Translations under genes and position numbers: made by a program
Shown here: positions 42,363 through 48,250 of the stretch, in pieces
Numbering within the stretch: the first letter of the stretch is position 1
Layout: each line of letters opens with the position of its first letter
The notes under the pieces: generated by a model
Databases searched by the model: none
Told to the model about the DNA's origin: nothing
The model's input: only the letters and a program-made list of their open reading frames with translations
Assembly (NCBI GenBank): GCA_019038645.1
Contig: JAHOYT010000006.1
Location: 1 to 48,250 of the forward strand
Length of the DNA stretch: 48,250 nt
Direction of reading: 5' to 3'
Source of the DNA: Bacteroidales bacterium
Lineage (GTDB): Bacteria; Bacteroidota; Bacteroidia; Bacteroidales; UBA12077

Positions 42363-42907
42363 TCAATTCCGGTATTGTTTCTTGTGTTTAAATAATATAA
42401 AATATCTGTTTTAGTTATTCTCCCTGTATTTCCACTACCATTAATTTTGTCTAATTCACTAACTGAAATATGCTCTTTTTCTGCAATGCTTCTAACTAAA
42501 GGAGATAAAAATTTACCATTATTCGTTTTAGAAACTATTTGTATGCTTTGTTGTATTTCGGGTTTTTCCGCTGAAACTAATTCCTGATTCGGAATGTTTT
42601 TAGTAATTGTATTATTATCGGATTTTATTTCTGTTCCAACATCTTCGGGTTGATCTGTTTCCGAACCATTAGTACTTAATACTGCAATAATGTCTCCAAC
42701 TTTTGGAACATCATTTTCATTAAATAATATCTTTTCGATTATTCCGTCCTGAGGAGCCGGAATTTCTGAATCCACTTTATCAGTTGCAACTTCAACCAAT
42801 GATTGATCTTCTTCAATTTTATCGCCCACATTTACCATCCATTTTGTAATAGTTGCTTCAATTATTCCTTTTCCCATTGCAGGTAGCAATATTTCAACTT
42901 TTGCCAT
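42299..42907 (-). CDS. 2-oxoacid dehydrogenase E2, lipoyl and E3-binding half (frameshifted)
   Basis: The start is ATG 42907 (MAKVEILLPAMGKG), which begins the lipoyl domain; the longer frame to 42955 is not needed. The lipoylated residue is Lys44 in VATDKVDSE. A flexible linker and the peripheral subunit-binding domain follow (FLSPLVRSIAEKEHI and NGSGNTGRITKTDIL). After that the frame leaves the family pattern and stops at 42299. Adding one A to the run of four (plus-strand tttt at 42351-42354) restores the frame to the catalytic half. The gene lies 50 nt downstream of the glycosyltransferase on the same strand. Mutation and sequence error cannot be told apart here. Confidence 0.8.
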   Translation of the reverse strand: MAKVEILLPAMGKGIIEATITKWMVNVGDKIEEDQSLVEVATDKVDSEIPAPQDGIIEKILFNENDVPKVGDIIAVLSTNGSETDQPEDVGTEIKSDNNTITKNIPNQELVSAEKPEIQQSIQIVSKTNNGKFLSPLVRSIAEKEHISVSELDKINGSGNTGRITKTDILYYLNTRNNTGIDLTQNHRYRKKPLFNKFLNHK

Positions 42908-42957
42908 TGTAATTTTCTTAACTTGTTTTAAACTATTTGTAACTAATTTGGCCAAAA

Positions 42958-44919
42958 TTACCGGCCAATTTGTTTAAAACCTTTGAGAAGAATTTTTAGA
43001 TCGTTCCAAATGGTAAAATTTTTTGCATAAACCATATTGGAATTGTAAATGAAAGAATCAGCTTGATCCTTCTTGGATACTACGTCAAGGGGTGTTAAAA
43101 TTCCATCTTTAATATGAGGAAGGTTATCTGTGCTAACATCACTTTTCTTATAGTATCCTACCCAAGTTTTACATCCTAACAAAACATTTACAGAATTGTT
43201 TATTAGTTTAATAGGAATTTTCAACAAAATTAATATTAACGGACTGGATATCAGTATAAAAAACGATGTGATTATATCAAAAATCCTTTTATTTCTGACA
43301 TTATTTTCTTTTGATATTGAATTAATTTCAACTGTATATAATTCACATGCTGTTTCAATTGAATTACTTCCAATTATTGATAATGTATCTGGCTGTGCAA
43401 TTTTATAATCGATATTAAAAACCGATAACCGGAGCATGGAGGCAATTATCTGATTTGAGGGGATGTCTTTTGCACAAAAAACAATTTCATCGATTTTATG
43501 AATTTTAACTATTTCCTCAAGTTGTATTATTGTTCCGAAGTGATAGTCGCTTTGGGATTCTTCAGAAGGAGCAACTTTTCCAACAATAAATGGTTTTATT
43601 TCAGCTTCGGTAATAATTTCCTCAACTCTTTGTATTTCATCCATTAAACCAACAATAATAATTCGTAATTTTCGATTACGTTTAAATTTTTGAGGTAAGA
43701 ATTTAATAAAATGAACAAGTATTCTATTTATAAATGTTACCGTTAAAGTAAGTGCAGCTCCGATTAAAACTAAAGCTCTCGAAAATCTTAGATTTTCGGG
43801 TAATAATGCATATAAAACAAGTATAACTAATGTACCAATTGTAATTCCTTTTAGCAACTTTGTTAATTTAATTTGTTTAGAATACCCTCCGTTAAACCAA
43901 ATGCTAAAGATCCATATAATGATGTAAGATGGTACGGCAAATAGTAGAAATTCTTTGGGATATTGACCATTACCCTCAAACTTGTAGCTTTCCCAAAACG
44001 GTTTTATAATGTAATAACTAAAAAAAATAGTCGTAATATCTAATCCAGGAAGACAAATGCTTTTTAAAAACCGCGACAAAACCGCTATAAAAGCTCTGAA
44101 ATAAATTGCAATATTTATTAAAACAGAAAACGTTTTTGCGTTTTTATCAGAAAAATGCTTTCGTGCAAAAATTATCATTGCATTATAAAACATGAAAACG
44201 TAGTTGAGGCTTCCTTTTTTAGTACTCTCTCCTTTATAATGGATTATTGTTGTTCCGGGATAATAATAGTTCTTATAACCTGCTTTAGTAATTCTGTAGG
44301 ACAGGTCGATATCTTCTCCATACATGAAATAATCTTCGTCGAGCAATCCTGTTTTTTCTAATATTTCTTTACGAAGAAGCATAAATGCTCCGGGTAAAAC
44401 TTCTATTTCATTTGTTTCTGCGTTATTCAAATGCCCTAAATAATATCTTGCAAATTTTTTAGATTTAGGAAACAGACGGGCCAATCCGAATATTTTATAA
44501 AAAGCAACTTTGGGAGTTGGTAAAGCTCTTTTTGATTCTGGTAAAAACCTACCTTTCCCATCAATCATTTTTACGGTTAGGCCTCCTGCTTCCGGATTTG
44601 AATCCATGAACTGAATGCATTTCTCAAAACTATTTTCTTCAACAACGGTGTCGGGATTTAACAGTAAAATATATTGTCCCGTTGCAATTTTAATGGCCTG
44701 ATTATTAGCAAAAGAAAAGCCATAGTTAGTTTTGTTTTCAATAAGGTTAACCTCAGGAAACCGGTCTTTTACCATGGAACATGACCCATCAACAGAGTTA
44801 TTATCAACTACAAAAACTTCCGTATTAACATTTGTTGTAGCTTTAAAAACAGAAATTAAGCATTGTTCAAGAAAATGCTTAACGTTATAATTAACTATGA
44901 TGATTGAAAGTTTTACCAT
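42958..44919 (-). CDS. family 2 glycosyltransferase fused to a degenerate sugar-phosphate transferase-like region
   Basis: Residues 1-260 of this 653-aa protein are a GT2 enzyme of the rhamnosyltransferase type. It has SIIIVNYNVKHFLEQCL, NPDTVV, PGAFMLLRKE, EDYFMYGEDIDLSYR and the acceptor-site IIHYKGEST. Several membrane helices follow (about 270-290, 310-345 and 355-400). A Rossmann-like CoA-binding_3 region comes next (IIIVGLMDEIQRVEEII to VFCAKDI), as in WbaP-type initiating transferases. The C-terminal part begins like a bacterial sugar transferase (KRIFDIITSFFILISSPLI). It lacks the FRQxRxG and KFRSM motifs and has CKTWVGYYKK and LPHIKDGILTP instead. The initiating activity is therefore probably lost. 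It likely serves surface polysaccharide assembly. Confidence 0.8.
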   Translation of the reverse strand: MVKLSIIIVNYNVKHFLEQCLISVFKATTNVNTEVFVVDNNSVDGSCSMVKDRFPEVNLIENKTNYGFSFANNQAIKIATGQYILLLNPDTVVEENSFEKCIQFMDSNPEAGGLTVKMIDGKGRFLPESKRALPTPKVAFYKIFGLARLFPKSKKFARYYLGHLNNAETNEIEVLPGAFMLLRKEILEKTGLLDEDYFMYGEDIDLSYRITKAGYKNYYYPGTTIIHYKGESTKKGSLNYVFMFYNAMIIFARKHFSDKNAKTFSVLINIAIYFRAFIAVLSRFLKSICLPGLDITTIFFSYYIIKPFWESYKFEGNGQYPKEFLLFAVPSYIIIWIFSIWFNGGYSKQIKLTKLLKGITIGTLVILVLYALLPENLRFSRALVLIGAALTLTVTFINRILVHFIKFLPQKFKRNRKLRIIIVGLMDEIQRVEEIITEAEIKPFIVGKVAPSEESQSDYHFGTIIQLEEIVKIHKIDEIVFCAKDIPSNQIIASMLRLSVFNIDYKIAQPDTLSIIGSNSIETACELYTVEINSISKENNVRNKRIFDIITSFFILISSPLILILLKIPIKLINNSVNVLLGCKTWVGYYKKSDVSTDNLPHIKDGILTPLDVVSKKDQADSFIYNSNMVYAKNFTIWNDLKILLKGFKQIGR

Positions 44920-45002
44920 TTATGTAAAAATCCCTTATATGAGTTAAATACAAATATAACGAAATGTTGTAAGTAAATTTGGAAATCGAAAAAAGTGAAA
45001 TC

Positions 45003-45029
45003 AAAAAAGGGCTTTGTAAAAGCCCTTTT
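45003..45029 (-). terminator. rho-independent terminator after the PLP aminotransferase
   Basis: On the minus strand, 4 nt after the stop codon, aaaagggcttt pairs with aaagccctttt around a very short loop, and the right arm runs into six T. It is a strong, compact terminator. Confidence 0.8.
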
Positions 45030-45032
45030 AAA

Positions 45033-46247
45033 TTATGCAATTCCTATTTCCTCTTTGATTGCTTGTGCGAGGCGTTTAACTCCTTCCGTTGTTTTTTCTT
45101 TTGGCATATACGAGAAGTTTATCCGCATAGTATTTTTACCACTTCCATCGCAATGAAAAACACTACCTAAAACAAATGCTACATTTTGTTCAATTGCTTT
45201 TTTAAACAGAACTTCGGCATCCATATTTTCAGGTAAAGTAAGGAATAAGAATAACCCACCTTCAGGTTCAGTCCATTTTACACCATCAGGCATATATTCT
45301 CTGAAAGCTTTTAGCATATTATCCCTTTTTTCACGATACTGACCAATAATTTCTTTAAGATTTGTATCGAAATATCCTTTTTCAATATATTTATGTGCGA
45401 TTTTTTGATTTAGTGTAGGCGTACATAAATCAGTTGATTGTTTTGCAGTTACAAATTTGTCAACTATTTTTTCGTGACCAATAACCCATCCAATTCTGAA
45501 TCCCGGAACAAATATTTTAGAGAATGTTCCTAATAATATTACCTGACCCGAGTTATCTAATTCATAAATTGTTTTTTGAGCTTTTCCTTCAAAACGAACT
45601 TCACGGTATGGGCTGTCTTCTACAATAAGAACATCGTATTTTTTAGCAATGGCAATAATTTCCAGTCTTCTTGATTCTGGCATTGTAATACCAGCTGGAT
45701 TCTGGAAATCAGGAATTATATAAATAAATTTTGGTTTAATTCCTTGTGATTTAAGCTCTGCAAGGTTTTCTTCCAGGATATCGGCCCTCATTCCTTTTTC
45801 ATCGAATTTAATTCCAATCATTTCAGCACCGTAAGAGTTAAATGCGCCTAAGCCACCAAGGTATGATGGCAGACCAACTATAACTTTATCGCCTCTGTTT
45901 ATAAATATTTTAGCTAATAAATCTAAACCTTGTTGTGATGATGTAGTGATAACAAGATTCTCCAGTTTGATATTTAATCCCTGCGCTTTATATCTGTCAA
46001 CTAAAATCTGTCGTAATTCTGTAACACCTTCAGTTGCTCCGTATTGTAATGCGGCGGGTCCATCCTGATCCAGAACTTCACATGAAATTTCTTTAAGTTG
46101 CTCGATAGGGAATGATTCCGGTGCTGGTAATCCTCCGGCAAACGAAATAATTTCAGGACGTTGTGTAAGTTTAAGAAGTTCGCGGATTGCAGACTTCTTC
46201 ATTCCTTTAATATTGGTCGAATAAATATGTTCTAAATCACTTATCAT
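45033..46247 (-). CDS. PLP-dependent aminotransferase, class I/II (LysN/2-aminoadipate aminotransferase-like)
   Basis: The 404-aa enzyme has fold type I. Key parts: ISFAGGLPAPESFP near the N-terminus, QYGATEGVTELRQIL, and TTSSQQGLDLLAKIF for the cofactor phosphate region. PDFQNPAGITM (Asn183) and EDSPYREVRF come next. The Schiff-base lysine is Lys244 in LGTFSKIFVPGFRIGW. This set matches the aminotransferases related to LysN, KAT II and the MocR aminotransferase domain, which accept aminoadipate, leucine, aromatic and other amino acids. There is no N-terminal DNA-binding domain. It stands alone, has a strong Shine-Dalgarno and ends at a clear terminator. The exact substrate is open. Confidence 0.9.
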   Translation of the reverse strand: MISDLEHIYSTNIKGMKKSAIRELLKLTQRPEIISFAGGLPAPESFPIEQLKEISCEVLDQDGPAALQYGATEGVTELRQILVDRYKAQGLNIKLENLVITTSSQQGLDLLAKIFINRGDKVIVGLPSYLGGLGAFNSYGAEMIGIKFDEKGMRADILEENLAELKSQGIKPKFIYIIPDFQNPAGITMPESRRLEIIAIAKKYDVLIVEDSPYREVRFEGKAQKTIYELDNSGQVILLGTFSKIFVPGFRIGWVIGHEKIVDKFVTAKQSTDLCTPTLNQKIAHKYIEKGYFDTNLKEIIGQYREKRDNMLKAFREYMPDGVKWTEPEGGLFLFLTLPENMDAEVLFKKAIEQNVAFVLGSVFHCDGSGKNTMRINFSYMPKEKTTEGVKRLAQAIKEEIGIA

Positions 46248-46256
46248 TATTATTAT

Positions 46257-46262
46257 CCTCCT
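46257..46262 (-). promoter_or_regulatory. perfect Shine-Dalgarno AGGAGG upstream of the aminotransferase
   Basis: On the minus strand AGGAGG lies 9 nt before the ATG at 46247. It confirms that start. Almost all other genes in this window start without such a site, as is usual in Bacteroidota. Confidence 0.65.
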
Positions 46263-46523
46263 GTTTTTTTAGTTTTCATTATTATTGCTTGTACGATGTT
46301 GGTGCGAAATTGCAAAAACATGATTGGAATTACAAGAAATAAAACCTGTTATACAAAATAACAATAGCAGATTATTATGTAATTGCTTTAATCATGCAAT
46401 AAATTAACTAATATTTTTTGTAAATTACGATGGAAAATAATTTATTGAAATAGAGTTAATTTTAACAAAAAATAAATAAAATTTCACTACTTTTAATCGT
46501 TTCGAATAATATGGGATAATGAA

Positions 46524-47486
46524 ATGAAGAAAGTTTTGCTTATTGAATCCAATATAAAATTACTTGATCAAACGAGTGATTTTTTAAGTAGCAAAAATTT
46601 TGAAGTAGTTGCAACATCAGAAGGAACGTCAGGAATTCAGAAAGCACTTGAGTTTATACCAGATATTATTCTATGCGATTCAGATGCGCGTGGATTAAAC
46701 GGATATGAAATTTTTAATACATTATTGCAAATTAATTCTACTGCAATTATTCCTTTCGTTTTTTTAATGAATAAGGTTTCTACTGAGGATGTGCGGGCAG
46801 CTATGAACTTAGGCGCCGATGATTATCTTGAAAAACCATTTAACCAAAATGATTTATTGAAGTTAATTGAGATAAGACTGGAAAAACAAGAAAAAATTAT
46901 TGGTTTAGCCGATGAAAAGTTCAATACTTTGATGGAGTATTCTAATGATGGTGTTTTTATTTATCAGGATGAAAAGCTTTCGTATGTAAATAAAATTTTT
47001 TGTGATTTTGTTGTTTATTCTAGAAGAGAATTGATCGGGATGAGTCTGGTTAATATTATTTATAAGGATGATATTCATCTGGTGATTGATAAAATTAGCC
47101 GATTACTTAAAGGGATTCATAAAGATATGCAAACGGAGTTCAGGGCAATTAGTGGTGATCAGAAAATTATTCAGTTTTCTTTATCAGGTAGTATAATCAA
47201 TATTAAGGGAAAAAAAAGCATTGTTGGATATATTAAACCCAAAAAAGATTCAGAAAAGGGAGTATTTATTCCAAAAAAGTGTGATATTAATATCACACAA
47301 AGAGAGAAAGAGATACTTCTGTTGATTTGTAAAGGTTTTTCAAATAATGAAATAGCAAAAGAATTAAATATAAGCGACAGAACAGTTGAAGGGCATCGTG
47401 CTAATCTGTTAAGTAAAACTGAATGCAGAAATACTGCAAGCCTTGCCATTTATGCAGTAAGATACGGATTGTATCAAATTACATAA
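46524..47486 (+). CDS. response regulator: degenerate receiver, PAS and LuxR-type HTH
   Basis: This 320-aa protein has a receiver-like domain (1-120), a PAS domain (about 125-235) and a LuxR/NarL helix-turn-helix (about 250-318). The receiver keeps Asp52 in ILCDSDARG and the lysine of LEKPF. It has Ile-Glu8-Ser where an acidic pair is usual, and Met replaces the conserved Thr/Ser (VFLMN). Phosphorylation may therefore be weak or absent. The PAS part shows LMEYSNDGVFIYQDEKLSYVN. The HTH has TQREKEILLLICKGFSNNEIA and SDRTVEGHRANLL, so it binds DNA. No kinase gene is adjacent. The signal may come through the PAS domain. Confidence 0.88.
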   Translation: MKKVLLIESNIKLLDQTSDFLSSKNFEVVATSEGTSGIQKALEFIPDIILCDSDARGLNGYEIFNTLLQINSTAIIPFVFLMNKVSTEDVRAAMNLGADDYLEKPFNQNDLLKLIEIRLEKQEKIIGLADEKFNTLMEYSNDGVFIYQDEKLSYVNKIFCDFVVYSRRELIGMSLVNIIYKDDIHLVIDKISRLLKGIHKDMQTEFRAISGDQKIIQFSLSGSIINIKGKKSIVGYIKPKKDSEKGVFIPKKCDINITQREKEILLLICKGFSNNEIAKELNISDRTVEGHRANLLSKTECRNTASLAIYAVRYGLYQIT

Positions 47487-47749
47487 ATCATCCTAACAAT
47501 TATCTTCCAGACATTTTTAACAGTATTCCGGTCGTTACTATTAATTTTTAGCTAATGGTCACTTTCACTTTTTTATTTCTGTATTAAAGTATTTATACCT
47601 GGTTTTTTATTATTAAGGTTGTTATTGCAAGGAAACTGAAATGTCTGCTTTTTATATAAATCAGGTATTTTTACCCTGAAATAATAAGATAAAATAGTGT
47701 TTATTTGTTAAATAAAAGAGGTAAAGAACTGATTATTTATAAAATAATT

Positions 47750-48133
47750 ATGACTCAAAGCGGGAAAATATTGATTGTTGATGATATTTCGTCTCATTTA
47801 TTGTTATTACAAACAATTTTGCAGGATGAAGGCTATAAAACTGAAATTACTGATAAACCAAAAAATGTAATTAATTTAATCTTACAGAATGAGTATCAGG
47901 TTATATTATTAGATGTAATGATGCCAGGATTGGATGGGTTTCAGGTTCTTGAGAAAATAAGAAATCATGAAAAATTATCATATGTAAATGTTATAATTGT
48001 TTCAGCTAAAACAGATTCGTGGAGTATTAAAAATGCAATGGATTTAGGTGCATTTGATTATATTACTAAACCAATAAATATTCAGGATGTGCGAAATAAA
48101 GTTAAATCTGCTATGATTGAAAGTATTTTGTAA
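47750..48133 (+). CDS. single-domain response regulator (receiver only)
   Basis: The ATG at 47750 gives 127 aa and starts right at the receiver (MTQSGKILIVDD); the frame is open 45 nt further but only from a TTG. All receiver residues are present: Asp11-Asp12, phospho-acceptor Asp55 in VILLDVMMPG, Ser85 in IIVSAK and Lys107 in ITKPI. No output domain follows, so it should act by protein contact, like CheY or Spo0F, or in a phosphorelay. It lies 263 nt after the receiver-PAS-LuxR gene on the same strand, without a kinase in view. The partner kinase may lie right of the window. Confidence 0.88.
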   Translation: MTQSGKILIVDDISSHLLLLQTILQDEGYKTEITDKPKNVINLILQNEYQVILLDVMMPGLDGFQVLEKIRNHEKLSYVNVIIVSAKTDSWSIKNAMDLGAFDYITKPINIQDVRNKVKSAMIESIL

Positions 48134-48153
48134 TATAATTTAGGATGAAAGAT

Positions 48154-48173
48154 ACACCTTATAATTAAGGTGT
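48154..48173 (+). terminator. hairpin after the single-domain response regulator
   Basis: A perfect 8-bp stem, acacctta with taaggtgt, closes a 4-nt loop 20 nt after the stop codon at 48131-48133. No T run follows directly, so it may be a transcript-stabilising hairpin rather than a terminator. Confidence 0.35.
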
Positions 48174-48250
48174 GAGTATTAATTATTACTTTCTAATTTA
48201 TTGTTTTTAATTTGAATTTCTTTTATTTGTTTTTTTATTAAATAAAAATT

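Noticed and set aside
1-48250. CRISPR arrays, tRNA or rRNA genes
   Set aside because: No regularly spaced identical repeats and no cloverleaf or rRNA-like sequence were found in the intergenic regions.

Overview
The window looks like a chromosomal segment of a Bacteroidota (Bacteroidetes) bacterium. It is AT-rich. It encodes a type IX secretion Plug-like protein and several TPR/PD40 envelope proteins, and it has a LytS/LytTR pair beside an FtsX-like permease. Several genes have TAnnTTTG-type promoter boxes, and most starts lack a Shine-Dalgarno. I cannot fix the order. The energy-converting complex at the left edge fits an anaerobic or facultative member. No rRNA, tRNA, CRISPR array, phage or transposase gene was seen.

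Region 1 (1-5940) is the 3' part of an operon for a complex-I-like membrane oxidoreductase: NuoH-, NuoB-, NuoC- and NuoD-like subunits, then a NuoI-like ferredoxin fused to a GltD/NfnB-type FAD/NAD(P) oxidoreductase. The catalytic subunit resembles group 4 [NiFe] hydrogenases, but both CxxC metal motifs read CxxE. The NuoB-like subunit has three of the four usual cluster cysteines. The complex may therefore pass electrons between NAD(P)H and an unidentified acceptor or donor. Two 23S-rRNA-IVP-type four-helix-bundle cassettes, each framed by imperfect inverted repeats, lie between its genes. One is complete; the other has a 219-nt in-frame deletion.

Region 2 (5941-16787) is mixed: a CBS-domain protein, the Plug-like protein, a serine-hydrolase lipoprotein bracketed by REP-like palindromes, an S9 peptidase, a glycerophosphodiesterase, a lipase-like protein and two DEAD-box-family helicases. 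The only gene-free stretch over 300 bases is 7872-8209. It holds two palindromic repeats and otherwise nothing I recognise.

Region 3 (16788-30052) holds a LytTR regulator and its histidine kinase, a short MotA/TolQ-like protein and a large FtsX permease. A DMT exporter with PgeF, a B3/B4 protein, an exported MsrB and a small HD alarmone hydrolase follow. Next comes an ion-transport block: a kinase-less sensor, TrkH and an NhaC antiporter, with a fragment of a second NhaC 3' end nearby.

Region 4 (30053-48250) has YqgE and a minus-strand operon of AMP nucleosidase, holA, rhomboid, gmhB and a class IV aminotransferase. A stand-alone HsdR_N nuclease domain and a GNAT enzyme come next. Then come three paralogous TPR-PD40 proteins, a frameshifted 2-oxoacid dehydrogenase E2, a glycosyltransferase fused to a degenerate sugar-phosphate transferase, a PLP aminotransferase and two orphan response regulators.
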